NCBI RefSeq assembly: GCF_002355275.1
Contig: NZ_CP023449.1
Span: forward strand, 4,380,001-4,444,000
Direction: 5' to 3'
DNA: 64,000 bases
From: Rhizorhabdus dicambivorans
GTDB taxonomy: Bacteria > Pseudomonadota > Alphaproteobacteria > Sphingomonadales > Sphingomonadaceae
Shown: positions 27,214 to 36,328 of the stretch, one piece after another
Layout of the letters: each line of letters opens with the position of its first letter
How positions within the stretch are numbered: the first letter of the stretch is position 1
Notes under the pieces: model-generated
Seen by the model: the letters and a program-made list of their open reading frames with translations, nothing else
Database searches by the model: none
What the model was told of the DNA's origin: nothing
Translations under genes and position numbers: made by a program

Positions 27214-28896
27214 CTAGCGGCGGATCAGGCGGCCCGGCAAAGCGCCCGTGTGCTCGCCATTCTGGATCGTGATCTCGCCGCCGACGATCGTCGCGAGAAT
27301 GCCTTCCGCCCGCGACTCCAGGCGCGGCGCACCGGTCGGCAGATCGTGAAGCAGAACGGGCAAGGTCGGCGTGATCCGGTCGGGATCGAACACATTAATG
27401 TCCGCAACCATGCCTTCGCGCAGCAATCCGCGGTCGTGGAATCCCCACACCTTGGCTGGCGCGAGCGTGATCATGCGCACCGCCTCCTCTAGCGTGAAGG
27501 CCTGCTTCTGCCGAACCCAGTGGGCGAGCAGATAGGTCTGGAGCGAACATTCCTGCTGGGTCACGTGCGCGCCAGCATCAGAGAAGGTCATGACGCAATG
27601 GGGGTGGCGCATTGCTTCCACGAGCGCGTCCATGTCCCAGCGCAAGCCGGGCTGGTAGAAGAATTGCTCCAGATTGGTTTCGGCTGCAAGATCGATGAAA
27701 AGCTCGATCGGATGGACGCCGCGCTGCGCCGCCATGTCCTTCATCGTGGGATTGGGCGGCAGCGCATTCTGCCACACGACCATCTGCTCGAAGTCCGGCG
27801 CACGAGGGCTGTCTGCCGTGGGTGCCTCGGTGAAGACGGCATTCTTCGCCGACTCGAACAATGTCCTGCGGACGTTGGGGTCCTTGAGAGCCTGGCACTG
27901 CTGCGGAATGGGCAGAGACCTGATTTTCTTCCACTCCGGCAGCCAGTCATAGGGCATGGTGGTGAGGAAGGAATATAGCAGATAAATGCCTCGGCTGTGC
28001 GACTGCCCGATCAGCTTCGCGCCGGACGCCGCCGCGCGATCGAGCAGGGGCAGTTCTTCGGCCGTGACTCCGGCAAGCGGGATGAGCCCCCACGTTACCG
28101 TCGCGCCACTCGCCAGCGACAGGTTCAACAGCTCGTTGTGAAAACGGCGACGCACTTCGATGTCGCCGAAGCGCGACGCGCTGGGCGGCGCGAGCTCGAA
28201 CACACGACCTTCATAGTGCCGCATTTCGAGGACAAGCTGGCGTATCTCTTCCCAGTCCGCCAGACGCGAGGCCACGGGGCGATCGTCCGAGGTGGCATGC
28301 CCCTCGCCACGGGACGTCGTGAAGCCGATCGCGCCCGCAGCGAGCGCGTCGTTCAGCTCCCGGCGCATGAGCGCCAGCTCGTCATCGTTGCATGCCCGCT
28401 CGAATGCGGCTTCGCCCATGACGAAGGTACGCAGCGCCGAATGGCCAACATTGGAGGCGTAGTTAATCCCCTTGGGCAGCGCGTCGATCACATCGAGATA
28501 TTCGCGGAACGTCGTCCAGCGCCAATCGATACCCGCTTCCATCGCCGCGCCAGAGATGTCCTCGGCGCGCTCGAGATTGCGGACGACCAGGCCGCGCCGC
28601 GACTTCGAGCTCGGCGCGAGCGTGAACCCACAATTGCCCATCACGGCGGTGGTGATACCCTGCCAGCATGACGAGGAGCCGAGCGGATCCCAATGCATCT
28701 GTGCGTCAAGATGGGTGTGCCCGTCGATGAAGCCAGGTGTGACGACCTGCCCCTCCGCATTCAGCTCGCGCTTGGCACGGCCGGAGACATCACCAATGGC
28801 GGCGATGCGCCCGTCCTGAATTGCAACGTCGGCCCGATAGCGCGGGTTTCCGGAGCCGTCGACCACAGTGCCATTGCGAATTAGGAGATCGTACAT
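27214..28896 (-). CDS. N-acyl-D-amino-acid deacylase family amidohydrolase (second copy)
   Basis: 560 residues, very similar over its whole length to 5543-7231. Same landmarks: GFIDGHTHLDAQ, MGNCGFTLAP (metal-binding Cys), SRGEGHATSDDRP, GQSHSRG, FSDAGAHVTQQE and DINVFDPDR. GGAGTAGAGG precedes ATG 28896. Two close copies in one cluster suggest either dosage or substrates differing slightly. The SDR gene downstream and the Rieske gene upstream on the same strand point to a route of hydroxylation, oxidation and hydrolysis, as inference. Confidence 0.88.
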   Translation of the reverse strand: MYDLLIRNGTVVDGSGNPRYRADVAIQDGRIAAIGDVSGRAKRELNAEGQVVTPGFIDGHTHLDAQMHWDPLGSSSCWQGITTAVMGNCGFTLAPSSKSRRGLVVRNLERAEDISGAAMEAGIDWRWTTFREYLDVIDALPKGINYASNVGHSALRTFVMGEAAFERACNDDELALMRRELNDALAAGAIGFTTSRGEGHATSDDRPVASRLADWEEIRQLVLEMRHYEGRVFELAPPSASRFGDIEVRRRFHNELLNLSLASGATVTWGLIPLAGVTAEELPLLDRAAASGAKLIGQSHSRGIYLLYSFLTTMPYDWLPEWKKIRSLPIPQQCQALKDPNVRRTLFESAKNAVFTEAPTADSPRAPDFEQMVVWQNALPPNPTMKDMAAQRGVHPIELFIDLAAETNLEQFFYQPGLRWDMDALVEAMRHPHCVMTFSDAGAHVTQQECSLQTYLLAHWVRQKQAFTLEEAVRMITLAPAKVWGFHDRGLLREGMVADINVFDPDRITPTLPVLLHDLPTGAPRLESRAEGILATIVGGEITIQNGEHTGALPGRLIRR

Positions 28897-29040
28897 CCTC
28901 TACTCCGTCCCCATTCATTTGTTACAGACATCAAGGGCGCGCCTTGGCCGATATTTTGCGAATAGCTGTGAATCGATCAACGCCGGGCTGTTTATCACGC
29001 CTTGTCCAGCCTGTGGGGCAAGTGACGCTAAATTACATGC

Positions 29041-29135
29041 ATGATGAAGCGCGCGAGCCCCTAGGCCGGCCGCTGGTCATGGAGCGCCTGTTCCAATGCA
29101 TCAAGCACGAAGCCAGCATGCGTAGTGTGGCGGCT
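29041..29135 (-). mobile_element. IS3-family transposase fragment
   Basis: Minus-strand frame HTTHAGFVLDALEQALHDQR, then a stop and GLARFIMH, corresponding to the IS3 OrfB region that normally reads FVLDALEQALHxRRP..GLVHHSDRG. It shares about 45 bases with the fragment at 11487-11541. It lies 18 bases beyond the end of the Rieske gene. No complete element is present. Confidence 0.65.
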
Positions 29136-29153
29136 GGTTCGAGACGCGACACT

Positions 29154-30182
29154 CTAGGCATTTACCGCCTTGCGCTCTGCCGCATTGGCCGCAGTCTCAA
29201 GTGCGTCCAAAGTTGTACGGGGGTATTTCCGAACCGCGCGCATAAAACGTGCCATGGCTCGATCGGCGCCTACCAAATGCATATCGCCAATTCTCAGACC
29301 ATTCAGAATCGGAAGGTCCTCGTTGACAAATCTGTTATGCATCGCCTGCCAAGTATCGAAATATTCTTCGGACTTGTCGTCTTTCGTGGTGACGATCGAA
29401 AAGAATACCTTCGTTCCCAGGCTACCGCATGGTGTCATTACGGCGACATACCATTTGAGCCGGCCGTCAACTTCGCTCCGTGTCGTGATGCCATTAACGC
29501 CGTGAACGGCGATGTCGGGACGCCACACACCTTCTTGCTTTTCTCCCGTGTGCGCCGCGTCCCAGCTCATCCGCCGCAGATAAGGGCTGACTTCTTCGAC
29601 ATCGGGATCGGCAAATTGCAGACCGTGGACCACGCGATTGTGAACAACGTCGAAAACGTTGGTTGCAAATATCCAAGGCTCGACGTTCAGCTTTGCCTCG
29701 AGATCGATTTCGAACGCCCGAAACGCGTGCTTCGTATCATCGAACTCTTCGAACGTCGGCAGATCGTAAAGCGGCGTCTCTCCCAGGAACACCCAGATCA
29801 ATCCCAGGCGCTCAGCCGTCGGAAGATTCGCCAAGCTCGATCCTTTTGGGATCGGGTCGCCGGACGCGATCACTTTACACTTGCCGCCCTGGCCAAACTC
29901 CCAATGATGGTAGGGGCAACGAATATTATTGCCGACAACGTCGCCACCCACGCTGAGGTCAGCGCCCATATGCTTGCAAAACGCGGACATCACCCGGACG
30001 ACTTCATCCTCGCCTCGGTAAATGACAACGCGGCCGTCCGCTAAATCGGCGCCAATGGCTTTTCCCTTGGGCACGTCGCGCGACAGGGCGATCGGGTACC
30101 AGCACTGATGAGCGCCCGGCCCCAAATCAGCTACCATTGCCCGCCGTCGCGCTTCAGGCGTTGCGCTGCGTGTCACGTCCAT
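29154..30182 (-). CDS. Rieske non-heme iron oxygenase
   Basis: 342 residues. Rieske cluster CKH (Cys69/His71) and CPYHHW (Cys89/His92); mononuclear iron motif NVFDVVHNRVVHG with Asp178, His181 and His186. It is a sibling of 36329-37339 (shared LGPGAHxCWYPxAL and ADGRVVxYRGED) and more distant from 19534. The family hydroxylates or demethylates its substrate with one O2, needing a ferredoxin and reductase. It lies upstream of the amidohydrolase-SDR pair on the same strand, separated by the IS3 fragment, and downstream of the TonB receptor gene. Confidence 0.93.
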   Translation of the reverse strand: MDVTRSATPEARRRAMVADLGPGAHQCWYPIALSRDVPKGKAIGADLADGRVVIYRGEDEVVRVMSAFCKHMGADLSVGGDVVGNNIRCPYHHWEFGQGGKCKVIASGDPIPKGSSLANLPTAERLGLIWVFLGETPLYDLPTFEEFDDTKHAFRAFEIDLEAKLNVEPWIFATNVFDVVHNRVVHGLQFADPDVEEVSPYLRRMSWDAAHTGEKQEGVWRPDIAVHGVNGITTRSEVDGRLKWYVAVMTPCGSLGTKVFFSIVTTKDDKSEEYFDTWQAMHNRFVNEDLPILNGLRIGDMHLVGADRAMARFMRAVRKYPRTTLDALETAANAAERKAVNA

Positions 30183-30569
30183 TCACCGTTCTCCTGTACC
30201 TTCGCACCGCGCGGCCGGGCCCGCGGCGAACCCCGTTGCAGCATCCACTTCATGCGCAGGTGAAGGGGCTCGCCATTTGCTTTGGCGGCTAAACGTCATC
30301 ATTCGGTTCTTCCTTGCGATATTCCTCGATCTCCGCAAGCGTGCCGAACTTCTGAACGACCGAATTTATATATGTGATTATGGGCGTCCACCTGAAGCGC
30401 CGCGGCGATTGCGCGGATGCAAATTCATACGATCCGTCAAGATCTCCCGGGCGCCAAGGATGCCCGCGCCTGCCGGGGGCGTCCTGACCCAACAACCGAT
30501 AACGTCGCCTACCCTTCGTCGTTCCAGACATGAAAACGACGAAGGGCGCGACGAAAACCAAGCCAGACG
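30183..30569 (-). other. Intergenic region with hairpin and a possible gene tail
   Basis: Between the Rieske and TonB genes. A minus-strand frame ending at 30289 finishes with VVQKFGTLAEIEEYRKEEP, which looks like a natural hydrophilic protein end, but it has no credible start or family. An inverted repeat stands at 30512-30546. ATATATGTGATTAT near 30369 resembles the CATATGTGA elements found upstream of other genes here. Confidence 0.3.
30512..30546 (-). terminator. Perfect 12-bp stem-loop after the third TonB receptor gene
   Basis: CCCTTCGTCGTT (30512-30523) and AACGACGAAGGG (30535-30546) form a perfect stem with an 11-base loop, 23 bases past the receptor stop codon. There is no T-run on either side, so termination would be factor-assisted, or the stem may protect the mRNA end. 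Confidence 0.55.
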
Positions 30570-32951
30570 TTAGAATGCAACGCCGAGCTTAACTCCCCAC
30601 AGTCGTGGCTCGCCCATCTGTGCGACCAAAACGCCCGCCGAGAAAGCGGTGTCGTTCATTCTGGCGAAATAGTCCTTAGAGAAGGCATTGGTGACGAATG
30701 CCTGCGCGTTGAACTTCTTATCCTCCGATTCCCAAAGGACGCGGAAGTTGACGATGCCATAGGACGGAAGATCCACTATCGGGTCGTTCGTCAGGACGAA
30801 GTTCTGCTTCGCCTGCGCCCGCCCTTCCGCCTGGAGAGTGAAGACGCCGAGTCCGCTCACCGGAATGTGGTGGGCGATCGTGGCGCTCAGATTCCACTTG
30901 GGTGTCTGCGGGATCGGCTTCCCTTCGAGCGGGACCAGACCCAGGTTCGGACTGCTCAGGATGAGGGGCGAGTCCGTGATTTTGGTGTTCAGGAGACCCC
31001 CCGACACATTGAAATCCCAGCGGTCGTTCGGCGCATAGTTCAGCTCGACTTCCGCCCCATATATCCGGGCCTTGCCGATATTAAGGAAGCGGCTGGTGAC
31101 GATTGGCACGCCGGTACTGAGGTCGCCGACGCTGAGCAACTCCTGCTTGCCGTCAAAGAGATAATAGAATCCGGCCAGGTTGAGCGTCAACGTCCGGTCA
31201 AGGAACCGGTTCTTGCTGCCGATTTCGAAGGCATCGAGATGCTCCTGTCCCACCGGGCCGGTCAGGGCAGCGTTGGTCGCCAAAGCGGCGGCCCTGCCGG
31301 CGGGGGTGGCCCCCCCGGTAGCGGAGTAGAATGTACTATAGGAGACGCTCTTTGCGCCGCGCGAGTAGCTGGCGTAAAGGCTGTTCTCGGTGGTCGGCTC
31401 CCAGGTCAGGCTCACTCGGCCGGTCACGTCCTTCGTTACCGGATCGGGATCGGTTACGCCCGACAGGATGTCCAGCGGGGGCAGGGCGCCGGCCGCGGTA
31501 GTCAGGGTGACATCCGCCTGCTTGAGCTCCCGGTTTTCGATTGTATAACGCGCTCCGGCGGAGAGCGTCCACTGATCGGCGAACTCCCAATCGGCCTGAC
31601 CAAACACCGCTCCGGACTTGGTGTCTACGCGGGATCTGGACCGGACTGATTGGAGGAGCCCACCCGTGTTGTTCCTGACGGTCAGAGGCGCGTCGCTTCT
31701 CTTGCGGTCCTGGTAATAGTAAATACCCGTCACCCAATTCAGCGTGTCGGTCGTACCCTGGAGACGCAATTCTTCACTGAATTGCCTGGATCGGTTATTA
31801 AATTGCGCTTGGATGTTCTGATTTTGGAGACCACTGGGCGTCGAGGACTGATCGCCGTCCACGCCGATGCTCGACTTGAACCGAGTATAATTGGCGATGT
31901 TGATCAGCGACGCCCAGCCAAAATCGGTCTCAAACTTGCTGGTAAGGGACGTAAAATTCTGGGTGACCGCCAGTTGATCCCTGGAAAGTTCGGTGATCGC
32001 GTCGCCGGATTGCGGCCGAACCTGGCGAGGCTGGCCGCCGAGAACGACGGTATCGACGCATCTGGCGGCGAATATGTCCTTCCGCGCGCAGACCGCCCTC
32101 GAGGCGTCCCTCCATACGCCCAGGCCAATGTTGGGCGTCGATTCCGAATCATTTTCGGAATGGGTGACCTGCAGCCGCAGCTTCGATGCATCGCCGAGAT
32201 CAAAATCGGTCGTGCTCCGGATGCTCCACACCTCCTTTGCCGCCAGCTTCTTGGGCGCGCCAGGGAAAGTGCCACGATTGGTGAAATGGCCGTCATGCTG
32301 CTCGAACTGACCGGCAAGGCGTGTCCGCACATTCTCGCCGAGCGGTCCGCTGACCGCGGCGTTGAGGGCTATCCAATTGTCCGAGCCATACAGAACACTG
32401 GCCTTGCCGGTGAAATCGGAGGTCGGCGCCGCCGAAACAAAATGGACGAGGCCGCCCGTCGTGTTGCGGCCAAACAACGTCCCCTGCGGGCCGCGCAGCA
32501 CTTCGATCCGTTCCACGTCGAACATCTGCCCGGTAAGGCTGCTTTCATCGCCGAGATAGATCTCGTCGACATAGACGGCGACCGAACTCTCATTGAGACG
32601 CCCGTTGGAACCCTCTCCGCGGACGCCGCGAATGCTCAAGTCGGGGGTGGTGTTGCTGCCGCGGTTGAAGGTGATGTTGAAGTTCGGCGTCTGTTGCGCA
32701 ATCGAGGTGAAGGTCGACAAATTGAGGTTTTCAACCTTCTCAGCGCTCACCACGCTGACCGAGATCGGCACGTCGATAATCGCCTGCTCGCGCCGCTGGG
32801 CGGTCACGATGATTTCACCAGGGTCTTCAGCGAAGGCGGCGCCGCCCGCGAGAATGGACGGAACAACAATCGCCGTCCGCATCAGCATCGCAGCCAATGC
32901 TCTTCGGGATCCTTTGCTCTTCAAGTGAGCGTCTGAGAAATTCACGATCAT
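30570..32951 (-). CDS. TonB-dependent outer-membrane receptor
   Basis: 793 residues from ATG 32951, which has GAGGGAGAGGG upstream; the open frame extends further but without a signal sequence. A signal peptide ends near GGAAFAED, then a TonB box GEIIVTAQRREQ. Plug motifs: SIRGVRGEGSNGRLNESSVA and RGPQGTLFGRNTTGG. The barrel ends LWGVKLGVAF with terminal Phe. It resembles the receptor at 17087 closely enough to be a paralogue. A candidate operator TTACATATGTGAA lies about 92 bases before the start. The Rieske oxygenase downstream on the same strand is its likely partner. Confidence 0.93.
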   Translation of the reverse strand: MIVNFSDAHLKSKGSRRALAAMLMRTAIVVPSILAGGAAFAEDPGEIIVTAQRREQAIIDVPISVSVVSAEKVENLNLSTFTSIAQQTPNFNITFNRGSNTTPDLSIRGVRGEGSNGRLNESSVAVYVDEIYLGDESSLTGQMFDVERIEVLRGPQGTLFGRNTTGGLVHFVSAAPTSDFTGKASVLYGSDNWIALNAAVSGPLGENVRTRLAGQFEQHDGHFTNRGTFPGAPKKLAAKEVWSIRSTTDFDLGDASKLRLQVTHSENDSESTPNIGLGVWRDASRAVCARKDIFAARCVDTVVLGGQPRQVRPQSGDAITELSRDQLAVTQNFTSLTSKFETDFGWASLINIANYTRFKSSIGVDGDQSSTPSGLQNQNIQAQFNNRSRQFSEELRLQGTTDTLNWVTGIYYYQDRKRSDAPLTVRNNTGGLLQSVRSRSRVDTKSGAVFGQADWEFADQWTLSAGARYTIENRELKQADVTLTTAAGALPPLDILSGVTDPDPVTKDVTGRVSLTWEPTTENSLYASYSRGAKSVSYSTFYSATGGATPAGRAAALATNAALTGPVGQEHLDAFEIGSKNRFLDRTLTLNLAGFYYLFDGKQELLSVGDLSTGVPIVTSRFLNIGKARIYGAEVELNYAPNDRWDFNVSGGLLNTKITDSPLILSSPNLGLVPLEGKPIPQTPKWNLSATIAHHIPVSGLGVFTLQAEGRAQAKQNFVLTNDPIVDLPSYGIVNFRVLWESEDKKFNAQAFVTNAFSKDYFARMNDTAFSAGVLVAQMGEPRLWGVKLGVAF

Positions 32952-33042
32952 ATCCCTCTCCCTCTTAATGTTTTCTTGATGTTTTGTTTTAAGTTCGCAC
33001 CCTACCATTGGCATGGCCATATGACGATATCCGGCGTTTAAA

Positions 33043-33055
33043 TTACATATGTGAA
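33043..33055. promoter_or_regulatory. Candidate operator TTACATATGTGAA
   Basis: This near-palindrome (core ACATATGT) is the exact reverse complement of the element at 52058-52070. Both precede minus-strand genes by about 90-115 bases. Looser matches occur upstream of other genes at 30369 and 44345. Likely bound by one of the TetR or IclR regulators, which one is unknown. Confidence 0.5.
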
Positions 33056-33204
33056 ACGCAAGACGTTTCTCTCGCACAACTTGACGCACGTCTGGCTCTT
33101 CGGCCGGGTGCTAGCTGGAGAAATTTCAATGACGTTCACATCAATCGTCAGGTGGTCCGAATATTTATATTCCGTAGATATCAACTCTGGCCTACCGGCT
33201 TCAT

Positions 33205-33500
33205 TCAATATGCGTTGCCGTTGAAGTCTGCCCCGGCCAGATAGAAGGCATCCCATTTGTGCCCGTTGGACAACTTCCGATGATCAACCGCGATGCCATC
33301 CTTGGCGTTTGGAAAATCAAGATGAGCGTTTCGGCGAACATATTGCCGCCCATGGCGACGAGGATCACGGCCTTGGAGACATCGATGCGCTTTTCATAAT
33401 CGCGCGCGAGCCTGCGCCATCGGATCGTCCGAGCGCTTGATGACCTCGATGGTGAAGTCGAGGAAGGTCGCCTTGTCCATCAGCTTGAGCCGAAATTCAC
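33205..33500 (-). pseudogene. Degenerate gene remnant, family not recognised
   Basis: Reading the minus strand with two frame changes gives LKLMDKATFLDFTIEVIKR, then ARDYEKRIDVSKAVILV, GGNMFAETLI, FDFPNAKDGIAVDHRKLS and KWDAFYLAGADFNGNAY before a stop at 33205. The piece around FAETLIxDFPN recurs in degraded form near 37690-37730. It looks like the C-terminal third of a real enzyme, but I cannot name it. It lies downstream of the thiolase gene on the same strand. Confidence 0.5.
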
Positions 33501-33554
33501 CTCTCGCGGCCGGCCGCCGCAGCGCCCCGGCCTATTCCACGAAGCGTGGCGGCT

Positions 33555-34760
33555 TTATGCTCCTTCCCGTCCCACGATGACCACGGCGCTAACATTCTGG
33601 TTGGGCATGCCACCCAGATTATGGGACAAGCCGTAGACAGGCTCGTCCGGTCGCTGACGCTCCCCCGCGCGGCCGAGGATCTGAAGATAATTCTCGTAGA
33701 TCATACGCAGACCCGATGCACCGATCGGATGGCCGAAACATTTCAGCCCTCCGTCGATCTGGCAAGGGATCTTGCCGTCCGCATCGAAAATGCCGTCGAG
33801 CACGTCCTTCACCGCGCCACCATTCTCGCTGACGCCCAGATCCTCCATCGTAACAAGCTCGGTCACGGAAAAGCAGTCATGCACTTCCATCAGGCTCAGC
33901 TGCTCGCGCGGATTGGTGATCCCGGCTTCCTGATAGGCGGCTTTCGCTGCCACGCGAGTGGTATGAAAATAGCTTCCGTCCCAGCCCGATCCCTGCAGTT
34001 CCCACCCGTTGGACGTGGAGACTGCCAGCGCCTTGACTGTCACTAGCTCTCTCTTGCCAAGCGCTCTTGCGATTTCCGGTGTCGTGACGATCGCGCAGGC
34101 TGCGCCATCGGACACGCCGCAGCAGTCAAACAATCCAAGCGGCTCAGCGATATACGGCGCGTTTATGACCTGATCCATCGTTACCCGCTTGCGCAGATGC
34201 GCCTTCGGATTCTTCGCGCCATTATCATGGCTTTTGACGGAGACATGCGCGATTGCCCGCTTGAACAGATCCTTCTCGATCCCATATTTTGCCCGGTAGG
34301 CTGAAGCTAGCTGGGCGAAATGGCCAGGTGCCGATCCCACCACCCCCATCATGTCCCAGTTGGTGCCGCGGGTGCGCACAGGCAGGCCGCCATAGCCTGT
34401 GTCCTTCAGCTTCTCGACGCCGAAGGCGAGTGCGATATCCACGGCCCCGGACGCAACCGCATAGACCGCACCCCGAAAAGCTTCCGAGCCTGAGGCGCAA
34501 TAGTTCTCAACCTTGGTGACAGGGATGTTCGGCAGGCGCAACGCCATGGCGAGCGGAATGCCCGAAGGCCCGATATTCACCGTATCGAACGCCACGCCAA
34601 GCCAGGCCGCGCCGATCTCCGACACGTCGATGTTCGCATCGGCAAGCGCCTCTTCAAATGCTTCGACCGCCAGATCGTCGGCACCCGCTGACCAGCGCTC
34701 GCCAAATTTGGCGCAGCCCATTCCGAGAATGGCGACCTTGTCTCTTATCCCGCTTGCCAT
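33555..34760 (-). CDS. Thiolase-like acyltransferase (SCP2-thiolase/PhlC type)
   Basis: 401 residues. Nucleophile Cys88 in VENYCASGSEAF, HDCFSVTEL (His294) and CFGHPIGASG (His344) are the thiolase-fold catalytic elements. The sequence type is that of SCP-x thiolases and of PhlC, the catalytic subunit of the PhlACB C-acyltransferase, where Cys88 is also the nucleophile as I recall. These proteins normally need a partner OB-fold (DUF35) protein; here the partner domain is fused to the HMGCS-like protein encoded 17 bases upstream. It would form or cleave a C-C bond next to a ketone, for example thiolysis or deacylation. Confidence 0.88.
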   Translation of the reverse strand: MASGIRDKVAILGMGCAKFGERWSAGADDLAVEAFEEALADANIDVSEIGAAWLGVAFDTVNIGPSGIPLAMALRLPNIPVTKVENYCASGSEAFRGAVYAVASGAVDIALAFGVEKLKDTGYGGLPVRTRGTNWDMMGVVGSAPGHFAQLASAYRAKYGIEKDLFKRAIAHVSVKSHDNGAKNPKAHLRKRVTMDQVINAPYIAEPLGLFDCCGVSDGAACAIVTTPEIARALGKRELVTVKALAVSTSNGWELQGSGWDGSYFHTTRVAAKAAYQEAGITNPREQLSLMEVHDCFSVTELVTMEDLGVSENGGAVKDVLDGIFDADGKIPCQIDGGLKCFGHPIGASGLRMIYENYLQILGRAGERQRPDEPVYGLSHNLGGMPNQNVSAVVIVGREGA

Positions 34761-34777
34761 CGCTCTGCTCTTTTCTA

Positions 34778-36244
34778 CTATGCTCTGTTCGACAACCGCC
34801 GCTCGGGGGCGGCTTTCCAGAAATATTGGGAGAACCCCCTCCGGTCATCGATCGCCTTGATGCGGAACACCATCCGCAGCTGCGTCCCGATATCCAGCCC
34901 TTCCTCTCCGACGTCGACGATCTCCGCCAGCATGCGGCCGCCGCCTTCGAACTCGATATTGCCGTAATAAGCGGGCGGCGACGGCGAGAACATGAGGTAG
35001 TCTGACGTGAAGGTGACGATCTTTGCTGGCAGTTCCGCAAGCGGATAGTCTTCCTGAGTGTGGATGGCCCGCGCCTCACGCGAGATGCTGACAGGCGACT
35101 TCGGGAACTGGACGGCGCCGGTCTGCGTGCATTTGCCGCCGACCAGGCCGAGCACCGATTTCCGTTCTCGATATTGGGCGGTGAGGATCGGTTTTTGGTC
35201 CAGCTCGGCGCGCATGCCCTTATCGAGGTCGATCAGCCCCGAAAAGGCTAGATATTTGACATAATTATCGACTGGCGCTCGATCTTCCAGATATCCCCCG
35301 ATGCCTCTGGCTTTCGCCGCGCCCACGATCGCTGCGGTCGTCTCCAGGAGGATTACGTCGCATCCTCCGCCAAAGCCGACCACCATGATGAGTTGACCCG
35401 GCGTTGCGCGTTCCAGGACATGGGACAGCAATATCAGCGGTTGGGCCGCACCGGCGTCCCCCAAGACACCCCCCAGCGTGTCGGCAACGGCTTCCGGCCT
35501 GATGCCGCTACCTTGCGCGACATATTCGCTGATCTTCGGCATGGAAGATCCAAGGACGAAATGGTCGATCTTCCTGGCGTCGACGCCTAGCTTCTGAAGG
35601 GCTGCGATGATCGTAGAAACGACAATCTTTCCGTAGCCTTCTTCCCGCACCCAGCGGGCTTCCCAATTATAATCGAACGTTTCGCCTTCCTTGCGGAAAT
35701 GGTCGACGAGATCGATGCTGACGGAATGTGTTCCGATCAGCTTCGCACAGCCGTCTCCCTTCGACACCACCACCGACGCCGCTCCGTGCCCGGAATTATA
35801 CTCCCCCTCTGAGCCGGGCTTGGCCACGTTACGCTCCGCGGCGACGCACAGCGTATCGCCGGCCCCGCCCGCCACCGCATGAAACGTATCGATCAGGGCG
35901 GAGGTCGCCGACCGCTTGCTCCCCGAAACGTCGAGTGCCGCGGTCGCGTCCGAAAGGAAGAGCGCCTCCTTCACGATGGTCGAGTTCTGCCGGTCGGCGA
36001 AGGGGTGCGAGGTGGAGGCCAGCACGACACGCGCAATGGCAGCACGATCGCGGCCTGCGAGGCAATCGCGCGCGGCCTCCACGGCCATGGTGATCGCGTC
36101 TTCATCCCAGGAACAAAAGGAGCGCTCTCCCTTCGCAAAGCCCTTGAGGCCGGGCGCAAACCAGCCAGTCGCCGCATAGGCAGCGTTTCGCTGCAGCCGC
36201 TGCCGAGGAACATATCCTCCAAACGCGTGGATACCTACCACCAC
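34778..36244 (-). CDS. HMG-CoA-synthase-like protein fused to an OB-fold (DUF35-type) domain
   Basis: 488 residues, start GTG 36244 with GGGAG upstream. Residues 1-340 follow the 3-ketoacyl synthase III/HMG-CoA synthase fold (GIHAFGGYVPRQRL, VVLASTSHPFAD, YNSGHGAASVVVSKGDG, DHFVLGSSMPK). The nucleophilic Cys expected in the ACYxxT segment is replaced: DVSGSKRSATSAL has Lys110. Residues ~350-488 read as an OB-fold domain (LVGGKCTQTGAVQFP, FTSDYLMFSPSPPAYYGNIE), but the usual CxxC zinc ribbon retains one Cys. The layout equals PhlA plus PhlB fused, and the PhlC-like gene follows. A non-catalytic scaffold for the thiolase is the best guess. Confidence 0.82.
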   Translation of the reverse strand: MVVGIHAFGGYVPRQRLQRNAAYAATGWFAPGLKGFAKGERSFCSWDEDAITMAVEAARDCLAGRDRAAIARVVLASTSHPFADRQNSTIVKEALFLSDATAALDVSGSKRSATSALIDTFHAVAGGAGDTLCVAAERNVAKPGSEGEYNSGHGAASVVVSKGDGCAKLIGTHSVSIDLVDHFRKEGETFDYNWEARWVREEGYGKIVVSTIIAALQKLGVDARKIDHFVLGSSMPKISEYVAQGSGIRPEAVADTLGGVLGDAGAAQPLILLSHVLERATPGQLIMVVGFGGGCDVILLETTAAIVGAAKARGIGGYLEDRAPVDNYVKYLAFSGLIDLDKGMRAELDQKPILTAQYRERKSVLGLVGGKCTQTGAVQFPKSPVSISREARAIHTQEDYPLAELPAKIVTFTSDYLMFSPSPPAYYGNIEFEGGGRMLAEIVDVGEEGLDIGTQLRMVFRIKAIDDRRGFSQYFWKAAPERRLSNRA

Positions 36245-36328
36245 AATCTCCCGAAATGGTCTGGCGTCGAAAAGTCACCGCCTCGACCGATCTCCCGATC
36301 GCTCAGCGGCGTGGTCGCACTTGCCGGG

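Noticed and set aside
31650-32936. 428-codon plus-strand frame opposite the third TonB gene
   Set aside because: Antisense of conserved receptor sequence; no independent start signal or motifs.
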